Source of the DNA: Chloroflexota bacterium | GTDB taxonomy: Bacteria; Chloroflexota; Anaerolineae; Aggregatilineales; J027 | Direction of reading: 5' to 3' | Assembly: GCA_013112715.1 (NCBI GenBank) | Contig: JABFGB010000022.1 | Location: 51,528 to 115,527, forward strand | DNA: 64,000 nt | Position numbers and translations under genes: made by a program | Notes under the pieces: model-generated | What the model saw: only the letters and a program-made list of their open reading frames with translations | Databases searched by the model: none | Told to the model about the DNA's origin: nothing | In this document: positions 27,953 to 37,207 of the stretch, piece after piece | Position numbering within the stretch: the first letter of the stretch is position 1 | Layout: each line of letters opens with the position of its first letter

Positions 27953-28342
27953 CTAGATCGTGATTTCGATGCGGTTGCCATCGGGGTCGAGCGTGACACT
28001 TTCATAATATCCGTCCCCGGTACGGCGCGGCCCATCCAAAATTGGGAAACCATTGGCCCGTAATCGTTCGGTGAGTTGATTGACCACCTCCTCCGAACCA
28101 ACCGAAAACGCCATGTGAATCAGCCCCGTGAACTGCTTTTGTACATCATTTTGGGAAAGGGGGATATTCGGCATTTGCATAATTTCCAGCCGCGCCCCCG
28201 TCTCAAATGTCAAAAAATAAGATTGAAAGCCAGTACGGGGATTCTGATATTTTGTGCCTGCTGCGCCGCCAAAATAGGTTTCATAAAATTGGCGCAACCG
28301 CTCCAAGTCGTGTGTCCAGATGGCGACGTGTTCGATCTTCAT
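27953..28342 (-). CDS. VOC-family (glyoxalase/dioxygenase-like) protein
   Basis: A 129-residue protein with the paired beta-alpha-beta-beta-beta modules of the vicinal oxygen chelate superfamily. It starts with IEHVAIWTHDLERLRQFY, has LEIMQ at the first metal Glu, IHMAFSV in the second module and DPDGNRIEI at the last metal Glu. The metal ligands (His5, Glu, His, Glu) appear intact, as in glyoxalase I and related enzymes. The substrate is unknown. It is convergent with the HAD gene, with only 3 bp between. Confidence 0.88.
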   Translation of the reverse strand: MKIEHVAIWTHDLERLRQFYETYFGGAAGTKYQNPRTGFQSYFLTFETGARLEIMQMPNIPLSQNDVQKQFTGLIHMAFSVGSEEVVNQLTERLRANGFPILDGPRRTGDGYYESVTLDPDGNRIEITI

Positions 28343-28364
28343 GCTCTCTTTTTCCTTAGCGAAT

Positions 28365-28391
28365 AAAAAAGGGCCATTTGGTGACCCTTTT
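28365..28391 (-). terminator. Rho-independent terminator (of ABC operon or readthrough to VOC gene)
   Basis: On the minus strand AAAAGGGTCA pairs with TGGCCCTTTT around CCAAA and is followed by a T-rich run. It lies just past the stop of the ABC ATPase gene. Confidence 0.8.
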
Positions 28392-28396
28392 GCGGT

Positions 28397-29155
28397 TTAG
28401 AGAATCTGCGACAAAAACAGTTTGGTACGTTCGTGGCTGGGATTTTCAAAAAAGTGTTCGGGCGTGCCTATTTCGACAATGCGCCCGCTATCCATGAAAA
28501 TCACGCGATCTGCCACTTCACGCGCAAAGCCCATTTCATGCGTGACCACCAACATCGTCATCCCGCTGCGGGCCAATTCTTTCATTACGTCCAGCACTTC
28601 TTTAATCATTTCGGGGTCAAGCGCCGAGGTAGGTTCGTCAAACAGCATGATTTTTGGCTGCATCGCAAGGGCACGGGCAATTGCCACACGTTGCTGCTGC
28701 CCCCCCGAAAGCTGGCCGGGATATTTATTGGCTTGTTCGGGGATACCGACGCGCTGCAACAACTGACGGGCCATATCTTCGGCATCACGGCGCGGACGAC
28801 GGCGCACATAGCGTTGGGCCAGCGTGATATTTTGCATCACGGTCAGGTGCGGGAACAGATTAAAACTCTGAAACACCATACCTGTCTCGCGGCGAATGGC
28901 ATTGATATTTTTGAGGTCGTTGCTCAATTCGATGCCATCCACCAAAATCTTGCCTTCTTGGTGTTCCTCAAGCCGATTGATGCAGCGGATGAGGGTGGAT
29001 TTACCAGAACCGGATGGCCCAATGACGACGACCACCTCACGCTCTTTGACCTTCATATTGATGTCTTTAAGGACATGAAATTCGCCAAACCACTTGTTGA
29101 CATCTTGGCATTCAATGATATAGCCACTGCCATTGGAATTGGATTGTTCACTCAT
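28397..29155 (-). CDS. Amino-acid ABC transporter ATP-binding protein (AapP/GlnQ-like)
   Basis: A 252-residue ATPase with Walker A GPSGSGKS near residue 44, the Q loop in [13 protein letters not shown], signature LSGGQQQR, Walker [15 protein letters not shown] and a switch His in VVTHEMGFA. The pattern [12 protein letters not shown] and the close are diagnostic of polar amino-acid importers (PAAT family). It powers uptake through the two upstream-encoded permeases. It is the last gene of the leftward operon aapJ-Q-M-P, 15 bp after the permease gene. Confidence 0.95.
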   Translation of the reverse strand: MSEQSNSNGSGYIIECQDVNKWFGEFHVLKDINMKVKEREVVVVIGPSGSGKSTLIRCINRLEEHQEGKILVDGIELSNDLKNINAIRRETGMVFQSFNLFPHLTVMQNITLAQRYVRRRPRRDAEDMARQLLQRVGIPEQANKYPGQLSGGQQQRVAIARALAMQPKIMLFDEPTSALDPEMIKEVLDVMKELARSGMTMLVVTHEMGFAREVADRVIFMDSGRIVEIGTPEHFFENPSHERTKLFLSQIL

Positions 29156-29170
29156 ATAAGAACCACACCT

Positions 29171-31153
29171 TTACGCCTTACGCATTTTCCGTACCGTCCC
29201 CGCACCCGATTCTTCCAAACGGCGGCTCAGGCTCGACATGATATAGCTGATGATAAAGTAAATGACCCCGACAAACAGATAGGCTTCGCGCTGATAGGGC
29301 CGATAGATTTGCTGTCCGTTCACAATGAGTTCGATCATGCCCAAAAATTCAAATAGGCCCACGATAGACACCAGCGTCGTATCCTTAAACAAGCTGACCG
29401 ACTGGCTCATCATCGCTGGAATGACCGCCCGTAGTGCTTGGGGCAGCACGATAAACGCATTGGTTGCAAATGGGTTGAGACCGAGCGCCTGTGACGCTTC
29501 AATTTGGCCTTTGGGGATAATTTGTAACCCCCCTCGGATGATTTCGGCATTATAGGCGGCGGTGAACAGGGTCAAGCCCACTAGCAACCGGATCAGCAGT
29601 TCGGTGTCACTCATGGATTTGGCAAAATAGGGCACAATGAATTTTGCCATGAACAAAATCGTAATCAGCGGAACGCCGCGCACGACCTCGATGAACAAAA
29701 TGCAGAAAATACTGATGATCGGTAGTTTGCTGCGCCGTCCAAGTGCTAACAGGATACCGATGGGGAAGGCGACGGTTAGGCTCACAAAGGTCAGCACAAT
29801 GGTGAGGATAAGGCCACCCCACAGTGATTGTGCCACCTCTGGCAATCGCAAAAATGGATGAACACTGTCCGGGTCTTTGAAACCAGAGAGCAGTATCCAA
29901 CTCAGCGGGAAGAAAATAATCCAGCCAATGATGGTGACACGGCTAACGGCCTTCTTGCTGCTAGGGTTGCGGCTTTGTTTGGCAAAATTCCCGATGGAAT
30001 AGGCCGCCAACATCACTGCAAAGCCAACCACCAACGAGACAATGATTTCTTGTAGAAAAGGATCAAGTTGTGTTTTCAGAAATGCACTGAATGAGCGTGC
30101 GCCCTCAAAACGTGTGTTTTCTTCCAATAGTAGACGGCGACATTCAGCGGCAGAAGGGCATTGGATGGCAGGCACTTCACCATAGGTTTTGGTGCGCTGC
30201 TCCACATCGGCTACTTGGCTGGACATGGTGTCAACGCCATCTATCCGAATCCACGCATATCCAGTGTTGGGTAATGTGCGGGCTGGTGCGATGGGCAGTT
30301 GTACCCCGTCTACCGTCTCATAGATTGCCTCGCTAGTTTCGTCACGCAGCACTTGCACATAGTACCAACCATCGGCGGGTAGCTTAAATTCAAAGTTAAC
30401 CCTGCGGCGGGTTGGTGTTGAAAGCTGTTCATCCAAGACCTTGCCGCTTCTGTCCAGCAACTGTACGGTCAATTGCAGGTTATAGTTGGTCAAGTCCAAC
30501 GTGCCAGCCACCACTTGGGCCTTTGCGTTATTCCACAAAGCGCGGGAGCTACTTGAACCGGGGCTGTTTTCGATAAACCCCACAAACGGGGATGTTTCAT
30601 TAGCGATGGCGTTATCGTCAATCGGCTCAACCGAGAGCCGTACCGTGTCATCCTTATCCCCGACAAACACCACCGGCCCTATCGCGTCGGTGGGGGTAAT
30701 CAGGAAGCGAATCGGCGGAGGCTCGATTTTCTCGGCCCCGATGGGAATAAACAGTGCGGCGATGATAATCATTAGCGCGATAATAAAAAAGCCCCGTGCA
30801 TTACCCCCCCAAACACCCAGACCCAACCCGCTGAGGAACACCAATAGGATGGCAATTAACTCGATACGCCAAATTTGATCTACTGGGTACAAACCAACCA
30901 TCATGAGGCGCATGGTGTTGTTGACCACGTTCCATTCGGCTTTGGCAACCGACCATGTAACCAGTTCATAGAAAAACGCTGCCATCAACCCGACGGTGAT
31001 GACCGTGATCAGGGTATTGCTGACACTGCTGAACAGATTTTTTCGCAGCCAACCCACAGGCCCAATCGTCAAGGCCGGGGGACGCCGCGAGGGTGGGGGT
31101 TCTTTGGGGGCGACATAAAACGTTTCGTCAGGCCGGTGATAGACTTCGCTCAT
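29171..31153 (-). CDS. Amino-acid ABC transporter permease, AapM-like, with large extracytoplasmic insert
   Basis: A 660-residue permease. The C-terminal 220 residues are a standard PAAT permease domain with the EAA loop (GQIEASQALGLNPFATNAFIVLPQALR) that docks on the ATPase. The N-terminal part has three or so membrane helices. Between residues about 165 and 370 lies a soluble, beta-rich segment that should face outside, with a Cys pair near its end. AapM proteins in proteobacteria are near 380 residues, so this insert is a marked elaboration. It should pair with the AapQ-like permease to form the channel. Start ATG; the upstream gene ends 13 bp before. Confidence 0.9.
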   Translation of the reverse strand: MSEVYHRPDETFYVAPKEPPPSRRPPALTIGPVGWLRKNLFSSVSNTLITVITVGLMAAFFYELVTWSVAKAEWNVVNNTMRLMMVGLYPVDQIWRIELIAILLVFLSGLGLGVWGGNARGFFIIALMIIIAALFIPIGAEKIEPPPIRFLITPTDAIGPVVFVGDKDDTVRLSVEPIDDNAIANETSPFVGFIENSPGSSSSRALWNNAKAQVVAGTLDLTNYNLQLTVQLLDRSGKVLDEQLSTPTRRRVNFEFKLPADGWYYVQVLRDETSEAIYETVDGVQLPIAPARTLPNTGYAWIRIDGVDTMSSQVADVEQRTKTYGEVPAIQCPSAAECRRLLLEENTRFEGARSFSAFLKTQLDPFLQEIIVSLVVGFAVMLAAYSIGNFAKQSRNPSSKKAVSRVTIIGWIIFFPLSWILLSGFKDPDSVHPFLRLPEVAQSLWGGLILTIVLTFVSLTVAFPIGILLALGRRSKLPIISIFCILFIEVVRGVPLITILFMAKFIVPYFAKSMSDTELLIRLLVGLTLFTAAYNAEIIRGGLQIIPKGQIEASQALGLNPFATNAFIVLPQALRAVIPAMMSQSVSLFKDTTLVSIVGLFEFLGMIELIVNGQQIYRPYQREAYLFVGVIYFIISYIMSSLSRRLEESGAGTVRKMRKA

Positions 31154-31166
31154 GTGTCGGCCCTCC

Positions 31167-32765
31167 CTAGCGTGTCTTCAACCGCAGCGAACGGTTGACC
31201 ATATTCATCAATAAGGAAATCAGCAGGCTAATCACCAAATAAGTCCCCATCAAGATGGCAAATAGCGCAACAGCTTGCCCGGTCTGGTTTTGCACGACTG
31301 TCGCCACGTTATACAGGTCATAGAACCCAATGGCGATGGCAAGGCTGGAGTTTTTGGACAAATTCAAATACTGGTTGGTCAGCGGTGGCACAATCAAACG
31401 CATGGCTTGGGGCAGCACCACCAAGCGCAGGGTTTGGTTACTGGTCAGGCCATGTGCGCGGGCCGCTTCAATTTGCCCATATGAGACGGATTGGATGCCT
31501 GCTCGAACAATATCGGCGATAAATGCTCCCGTATAGAGTGTCAGGCCGACTACCAATGTCAGATAGCCGGATGACCAGCGCGACCCACCTGAGAAATTAA
31601 AGCGATCCAAAACAGGGTAATCCAATTTGAAGGGCGATCCACCCAACGCAAAGGCTAGTCCCAATCCAATTGCACCTAATCCCAAAAAGGCTAGGCTGAA
31701 CCATGCAAGGGTATTGGCAGGCTTCCCGGTTTCATCCTGTACCTTGAGCCGCCAGCGCCATAAGAACACGCCGACGACCAACCCGATAATTATACTCACC
31801 AGAAAATAGGGGTAGGTGTCGGTGGTTAGCACTTTGGGGAAATTCAGCCCACGTCCACTCAGATAAAAGTCGCCAAACTTATAGGCATCGCGCGGCGAAG
31901 TCGGCAGCACACCGAGCAATCCCCGGAAGATGAAAAATAATTGCACCAAAAGTGGGGTATTGCGAAAAATTTCGACATAGATGGTCGAGAGGTTGCGTAC
32001 CAACCAGTTATTGGATAGCAGCCCAATCCCGACAAAAATGCCGAGTAGGGTTGAAAACACTAATGCCAACAAAACGGCCCGCAGCGTGTTGATGACTCCG
32101 GTCATTAAAGCGCGGGTGGCTGTCCCGGGTCGCAGGATGGCAGCGTCGGCTAGGGAATCCCCAACGAGTGGAATATCTTTGAGCCACGTCAGTTCGGTAT
32201 TAAAATCCGGCCCTTCGCTAACCTCAACGGAAAATCGGCGGCTGACCACATTCCAGTTAATTGGAATCTGGGTGTTGTCTTTAACATTGAGCATAAGCGT
32301 ATACAAACCCACAATAACTGCGAACAGAAAGACGCTCTGCGTTATATTGCTCAAGAAAACAATGTTGCGGTAGATCGGAATATCCGTGCGCCATTGGACA
32401 AGTAAACCATTCGCCATACTATAAATAATGTATGGGAAGGCAACCAAAAACCCAAGCCATCCTGCCTCAACAACATTGGCGATGTTTACAATAAAAATGT
32501 CTAGAAAGGCATCTAATGAGTCTAAATGAATACCAACCTTGCTTGCCAAGATTTTGACAAGGATTGCTAAAACGGTCGGAAAATCATTCAAGAGGTTCCA
32601 AAAAAATATTGTTCCGCCAATGTAAACAAGATAGGAAGCAACAATCACTGCGGGCAACTGAAGAATTTGTACCGCTGTATTTTGAGGACGAGGGGGAGGT
32701 CGGCGGGCGCTTAGGTCAGCGGTGTTAACAAAAAAATCATCAGTACGAGAATATTTTGCCGTCAT
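31167..32765 (-). CDS. Amino-acid ABC transporter permease, AapQ-like
   Basis: A 532-residue permease with about eight to nine membrane helices, a soluble loop at residues about 175-215, and the PAAT permease core with EAA loop GQIEAARAHGLTSNQTLRLVVLPQAMR near residue 430. AapQ/YhdX relatives are around 400 residues, so this one is longer, with an added N-terminal helix pair and mid-protein helices. It should form a heterodimeric channel with the 660-residue permease. The gap of 123 bp upstream to aapJ contains a stem-loop that probably tunes expression. Confidence 0.9.
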   Translation of the reverse strand: MTAKYSRTDDFFVNTADLSARRPPPRPQNTAVQILQLPAVIVASYLVYIGGTIFFWNLLNDFPTVLAILVKILASKVGIHLDSLDAFLDIFIVNIANVVEAGWLGFLVAFPYIIYSMANGLLVQWRTDIPIYRNIVFLSNITQSVFLFAVIVGLYTLMLNVKDNTQIPINWNVVSRRFSVEVSEGPDFNTELTWLKDIPLVGDSLADAAILRPGTATRALMTGVINTLRAVLLALVFSTLLGIFVGIGLLSNNWLVRNLSTIYVEIFRNTPLLVQLFFIFRGLLGVLPTSPRDAYKFGDFYLSGRGLNFPKVLTTDTYPYFLVSIIIGLVVGVFLWRWRLKVQDETGKPANTLAWFSLAFLGLGAIGLGLAFALGGSPFKLDYPVLDRFNFSGGSRWSSGYLTLVVGLTLYTGAFIADIVRAGIQSVSYGQIEAARAHGLTSNQTLRLVVLPQAMRLIVPPLTNQYLNLSKNSSLAIAIGFYDLYNVATVVQNQTGQAVALFAILMGTYLVISLLISLLMNMVNRSLRLKTR

Positions 32766-32809
32766 TCACGAAATACCAGTTCTGACTTAAAGACATTTTT
32801 TATAAATGA

Positions 32810-32834
32810 CAGACGAGGGTATGTCCCCCGTCTG
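32810..32834 (-). other. Intercistronic stem-loop
   Basis: CAGACG-GGG pairs with CCC-CGTCTG with one bulge around a short loop, between the binding-protein gene and the first permease gene. No U tract follows directly. Such hairpins commonly stabilise the upstream message or partly terminate, which gives more binding protein than permease. Confidence 0.5.
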
Positions 32835-32888
32835 CATATTTATTGAAGAGGTGAGTATAAAGGGCCTACCTCTCCGTTAACTCTAAAT

Positions 32889-33962
32889 TTAACGCCAAGC
32901 GGGTGAGTAGATCAGGCCGCCGTCATACCACTGCAAATTCAGGCGGTTGCCAGCGCGATCAATACCCACTGGGGTAATGTTGCGGTCATAAATTTCGGCA
33001 TAGTTGCCGACTGCGCGGATGATATTGACGGTGAAATCGTTGCTTAGGCCAATGAGAGAATTGAAGGGATCACCCACACCGAGGAAACGTTGAATGGCGG
33101 TGTCTGTTGAGGCCAGCATTTCATCGAGATTGGCTGAGGAAATGCCGTATTCTTCGGCTTGGAAGGTGGCATAGACAGTCCAGTCCACCACATTTGCCCA
33201 CTGTGCATCACCTTCGTTGTACATCGGGCCGAGGGGTTCTTTGGAAAGGGTGTCGCTCAAGATAACATACAAGCTGGGGTCAGCCGTACCGTAACGCAGC
33301 CCCGCCAATTGACTCTTATCGCTGGTCAGTACATCGCATTGGCCTGCTTCAAACGCCGTAATGGTATCGCTGCTGGCTTCAAACGGAATGAGTTCAAAAT
33401 CGAACGCCAGTGCGTTGAAGGCTTCCGTAACATTCAGTTCGGTGGTGGTACCAGTCTGGACGCAGATGCTGGCACCATTGAGGTCATTGATGGAGGTCAC
33501 GCCAGCATCGGCACGTACCATCAAGCCTTGACTGTCATAGAAGGTAGTGGGGGCAAAATCGCCCTTGAGATCGGTATCGCGGCTGAATGTCCATGTAGTG
33601 TTACGGATTAGCACGTCAACCTGACCTGCTTGGAGGGCCGGAAAGCGTTCGGCGGCGGTCAGAGGAACCAGCACCAGATTGGTGTCGGTCACTTCGCCAA
33701 AAATCGCGGCGGTCAAGGCACGGCAGTAATCCACGTCCAACCCTGACCATGAATTGTCATTGGGGTTGAGGTAGGAGAAACCGGGCAAACCACCACTCAC
33801 GCCGCAGTTGAGGCTGCCTCGAGCGATCACTTCAGCCAACTTGCCTGTGGGTTCGGCTTGGGCAAAAACGGTCTTTTCAGCACGGTCGTTCATGACATTG
33901 CTGACAGCTACGAAGGAAAGCAGTACAGCCAATGCGAGAACAAAACGGAAGGTACGACGCAT
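32889..33962 (-). CDS. Amino-acid ABC transporter substrate-binding protein (AapJ-like)
   Basis: A 357-residue secreted binding protein. Residues 1-35 form a signal peptide with AQA-type end. The mature part starts with LAEVIARGSLNCGVSGGLPGFS, close to the consensus of general L-amino-acid binding proteins AapJ/YhdW. It has DVDYCRALTAAIFG and the two-lobed type II periplasmic binding fold. There is no lipobox Cys at the cleavage site. It captures L-amino acids and delivers them to the permeases. It is first in the operon, with AAGGAGCC before the ATG. The first module is followed by a stem-loop. Confidence 0.93.
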   Translation of the reverse strand: MRRTFRFVLALAVLLSFVAVSNVMNDRAEKTVFAQAEPTGKLAEVIARGSLNCGVSGGLPGFSYLNPNDNSWSGLDVDYCRALTAAIFGEVTDTNLVLVPLTAAERFPALQAGQVDVLIRNTTWTFSRDTDLKGDFAPTTFYDSQGLMVRADAGVTSINDLNGASICVQTGTTTELNVTEAFNALAFDFELIPFEASSDTITAFEAGQCDVLTSDKSQLAGLRYGTADPSLYVILSDTLSKEPLGPMYNEGDAQWANVVDWTVYATFQAEEYGISSANLDEMLASTDTAIQRFLGVGDPFNSLIGLSNDFTVNIIRAVGNYAEIYDRNITPVGIDRAGNRLNLQWYDGGLIYSPAWR

Positions 33963-34098
33963 TGTTTAAGGCTCCTTAATCAAAATATCCCTTAAGTTTT
34001 TGTAGTCATTGGATTGACATGAGGCGATTTTTTAACATATCCATTGGATTAGGTCAAATAATTCGTAAATTCTTGACAATTGGGCAAATGACATAATC

Positions 34099-34671
34099 CT
34101 AGCGTGCCCGCAGTGGGAACCCCCAAAACAGCGCTACCTCATCACGCTCGATATCCTGATTGGTATAAAACAGGGTATTGATCCCGACCAATTGAAACCC
34201 CATACGAAGATAAAATTTGCAGGCAGGCACATTATTGGTCTGGGTTTCCAGCAAGATCGCCCGCAAACCGCGCCGCCGCCCCCATCCAATGGTGTGATGG
34301 ATCATTTCTTGCCCAATACCATGACTGCGTGCATCTACATCCAGCATGATATTCCAAATCCATGCCGTATTGCGCCATGCTTCCTCTTCCACATCCAAAA
34401 TCCCGACGATTTTCCCTGTGCTTTTCTCAACCGCCACTTCCATCAAAGTATTATCTTGGGCCAAGCGTCCCGCGATGCTTTGGCGTTCTTCCGGAGTAAA
34501 GTCATAACCTGCGCCCTTGTCAAAAGGGGTGGAGAGTTTTTTTTCGACCAGCCGCCAGCCCTGCTCAAATTGTTCAACTTTGAAAACCGTGTCGGTGACG
34601 AAGCCGGGACGAATATCAACGAGTCGTTCAATATCTTCGGGAACCATCGGGCGAATGAAATATTCAAACAT
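34099..34671 (-). CDS. GNAT-family N-acetyltransferase
   Basis: I place the start at ATG 34671, where AGGAG lies 8-9 bases upstream; the open frame extends to 34806 but that extension overlaps the divergent gene. The 190-residue protein has the GNAT fold: a start IRPMVPEDIERLVDIRP, a central beta strand EVAVEKSTGKIVGILDV, and the acetyl-CoA binding loop RSHGIGQEMIHH (R/Q-x-x-G-x-G/A form). RMGFQLVGINTLFY closes it. It transfers an acetyl group from acetyl-CoA to an unknown amine. Confidence 0.87.
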   Translation of the reverse strand: MFEYFIRPMVPEDIERLVDIRPGFVTDTVFKVEQFEQGWRLVEKKLSTPFDKGAGYDFTPEERQSIAGRLAQDNTLMEVAVEKSTGKIVGILDVEEEAWRNTAWIWNIMLDVDARSHGIGQEMIHHTIGWGRRRGLRAILLETQTNNVPACKFYLRMGFQLVGINTLFYTNQDIERDEVALFWGFPLRAR

Positions 34672-34809
34672 AGGCGACGCTCCTGTAGGATAAAAATCAA
34701 GGGTTAAGTCTAGCGCAAAGGAAATACTTGGTAGAAATGTGTATAGTTTAGCAGCAGTGTCTTTGGTAAAATGCTTCTCCGCTTTAGACCAAATCAGGGA
34801 AAGCACATT

Positions 34810-35856
34810 TTGGTGAAACGCTGGATTAGTCTGCTGATTGGCCTCATTTTTAGCCTCTTTTTTTTGTGGCTGGGCTTTCGCAATCTTGCATTTGATGATT
34901 TATGGGACATCCTGCGTGGCATCAATCCTCTCTGGTTGCTGTTGACTGTTCCGGTCTATGGCATTGCAACCTATCTGATTAGCTGGCGTTGGTATTCAAT
35001 ACTGCGTCCAGTCAAGGATGTGCCACCGCGCCGCCTTTTTAAGATTGTCTACATCGGCTATATGGCGAACAACCTGCTGCCTTTCCGTTTGGGTGAGGTC
35101 ATGCGGGCCTATGTCTTGAAACGCCGCGATGCCGTGCCAATTCCCCCCACGCTGACCACCATTCTAATTGAACGCATTTTCGATGGGCTGACCATGCTCA
35201 CCTTTATTTTTACGGCGCTGGTCTTTGTTGGCGATAAAATTGGTGATACGCTGCGCACGGTCGTCACTGTGGCAACCCCATTGTTTTTTGTGGCGCTCTT
35301 AGTGTTTTTGGCGCTGGCCGCTGCCCCCAATTTGGCCCGCAAAATTTATACCCCGATCATCAATACCCTTTTGCCCGGCGGTCCCCGACAGAAGATTTTA
35401 TCTCTAATGGAGCATTTTTTAAGCGGTCTGGAAGCACTGCGCAGTGGACGTGCTCTGATTGAAGTGGTGGTGTTTTCTTTAGGAAGTTGGACGGTTGAAG
35501 CGGCGACCTATTGGATCGTCATGCAGGCCTTCGACTTTGAAGTGAGCTTTTTTGTAATGTTGCTGGTGGTTGGTTTTAGTACCTTGACCACTGTCCTGCC
35601 TTCAACATCGGGTTATGTCGGCACATTTCACGCCGCTGCTATTTTGACCCTAACCGCGTTTGATGTTGCGCGGGTGGACGCCGCCAGTTTTGCCCTAGTG
35701 ATTCATGCCACCCTTTGGATTCAAGCCACCCTGATTGGGTTTATCTATCTCTTCCGTGAAGGCCTGCATTGGAGCGATTTTGGCAAGGCGCAGACCGAGG
35801 TTGAGCAAGCCGAGCATTCTGCAATAGAGTTTCGCAACGAGGAGACATTGGCCTGA
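34810..35856 (+). CDS. Lysylphosphatidylglycerol-synthase TM-region/UPF0104 family membrane protein
   Basis: About 348 residues with about 8 hydrophobic segments; a second PF03706-type protein, paralogous to the one at 10200. The family features are the SWRWYSILRPV segment near residue 55, LLPFRLGEVMRAY with conserved Arg/Glu, ERIFDGLTM, and the final PSTSGYVGTFHAA. I favour the TTG at 34810 (AGGGA 9 bases upstream); GTG 34813 and ATG 34771 are alternatives. The gene is coupled by a 1-bp overlap to an FAD oxidoreductase gene, and further to a surface protein and ugd. A role in lipid-linked glycan handling is likely but unproven. Confidence 0.83.
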   Translation: MVKRWISLLIGLIFSLFFLWLGFRNLAFDDLWDILRGINPLWLLLTVPVYGIATYLISWRWYSILRPVKDVPPRRLFKIVYIGYMANNLLPFRLGEVMRAYVLKRRDAVPIPPTLTTILIERIFDGLTMLTFIFTALVFVGDKIGDTLRTVVTVATPLFFVALLVFLALAAAPNLARKIYTPIINTLLPGGPRQKILSLMEHFLSGLEALRSGRALIEVVVFSLGSWTVEAATYWIVMQAFDFEVSFFVMLLVVGFSTLTTVLPSTSGYVGTFHAAAILTLTAFDVARVDAASFALVIHATLWIQATLIGFIYLFREGLHWSDFGKAQTEVEQAEHSAIEFRNEETLA

Positions 35857-37193
35857 TGGCTAAACAGATTGCAGTGATAGGCGCGGGCATCGCTGGCCTT
35901 TCGGCGGCATGGGATTTAGTCCGCGCTGGTCATCGGGTAACCGTCTATGAAGCAGGTGATAAAGTCGGCGGGCTGGCGGCTGGCTTCCGAGATGAGGGGT
36001 GGGATTGGACACTCGAAAAGTTCTATCACCACTGGTTTGCCTCCGATGCCGAAATCCTGCGGCTGGCCGATGAATTAGGTGTACGCGAAAAAGTGATGTT
36101 CCCGCGCCCCAAAACCTCGATGTGGATTGATGGCAAGAATTATCAACTCGATTCTATTCTCAGTGCCGCCCTGACGATGCTGACCATGCCCAAGCTGTCA
36201 TTGATGGCAAAGGCCCGTTTTGGCTTTACGACTCTCTATCTCCGGTTAGCCCGTTCATGGCAAAACATGGAGCAGTACACTGCCCATGAATGGCTGCTAA
36301 AAAAGATGGGCCGCCAAGCCTATGAAACCTTGTGGATGCCGATGCTGATTGGCAAATTTGGCGAATTTTACCGTGAAGTCAATATGGCGTGGTTTTGGGC
36401 ACGTATTCATTCCCGCACCACCCGTCTTGGCACATTTGAGGGGGGCTTCCAAGCATTTTTGGAAGTATTGGCAGCCCGTGTTCAACAAGATGGCGCGGTT
36501 ATTCGGCTAAGTACCCCACTTAAATCCATCACCCAAATGGAAGATGGACGTTTCAAATTAGAAGTGGGTAATGAGGAGCAGGCCGAAGCGGAATTGGTGC
36601 TGAGTACCACCTCGCCCCGCCTGTTACACCAGACCGTCCCCCAAATTCGAGGCGAGTATGCTGCCAAATTGGATGCCCTTCGCAGCATGGGGGCGGTGGT
36701 GATTGTGCTGGCGCTTAAGGAACAGCTTTTGGAAGATGGTACGTATTGGTTGAATCTGCCCGCCAATAATCCCGACAAAAAACAAAGCCGATTTCCCTTT
36801 CTGGCATTGGTCGAACACACCAATTATTTGGGATGTGAACACTATGGCGGAGATCACTTAGTCTATTGTGGCGATTACGTCTCGCCGACCCATGAATATT
36901 TTCAATTGAGTGAGGAGCAGGTCGTCGAACGTTTTGTCGAGGCCCTGCCTACCTTTAATTCCAAATTCTCCAAAGACTGGATTCGCAAATGGTGGGTGTT
37001 CCGAGTGCCGTATGCTCAACCACTGCCCACCGTGAACCATTCGCAAAATATACCAGACATCCATACCCCCTTGAACGGGTTATACTGGGCCAGCATGAGC
37101 CAAGTCTATCCTTGGGATAGAGGGACAAATTATGCAGTCGAGATCGGACGGCGCACTGCCCGCCTGATGCTCGATGACTTGCAAAACGGATGA
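35856..37193 (+). CDS. FAD-dependent amine-oxidase-like oxidoreductase
   Basis: A 445-residue flavoprotein. The Rossmann motif GAGIAGLSAAWDL with Glu33 (VYEAGDKVGGLA) binds FAD ADP; the GG doublet and the later LVLSTTSPRL strand belong to the amine oxidase/protoporphyrinogen oxidase/phytoene-desaturase superfamily. The end WASMSQVYPWDRGTNYAVEIGRRTA gives the C-terminal FAD motif. Unlike monoamine oxidases it has no membrane anchor. It resembles UDP-galactopyranose-mutase-like and glycan-cluster oxidoreductases often found beside ugd. Its substrate is unknown. It is coupled to the flippase-like gene upstream and to the surface-protein gene downstream. Confidence 0.88.
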   Translation: MAKQIAVIGAGIAGLSAAWDLVRAGHRVTVYEAGDKVGGLAAGFRDEGWDWTLEKFYHHWFASDAEILRLADELGVREKVMFPRPKTSMWIDGKNYQLDSILSAALTMLTMPKLSLMAKARFGFTTLYLRLARSWQNMEQYTAHEWLLKKMGRQAYETLWMPMLIGKFGEFYREVNMAWFWARIHSRTTRLGTFEGGFQAFLEVLAARVQQDGAVIRLSTPLKSITQMEDGRFKLEVGNEEQAEAELVLSTTSPRLLHQTVPQIRGEYAAKLDALRSMGAVVIVLALKEQLLEDGTYWLNLPANNPDKKQSRFPFLALVEHTNYLGCEHYGGDHLVYCGDYVSPTHEYFQLSEEQVVERFVEALPTFNSKFSKDWIRKWWVFRVPYAQPLPTVNHSQNIPDIHTPLNGLYWASMSQVYPWDRGTNYAVEIGRRTARLMLDDLQNG

Positions 37194-37207
37194 CAAGGAC
37201 TGGGTTT

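Noticed and set aside
34672..34806. Extended N-terminus of the GNAT gene
   Set aside because: It overlaps the divergent flippase-like gene and the GNAT motifs start after the ATG at 34671, which has AGGAG.
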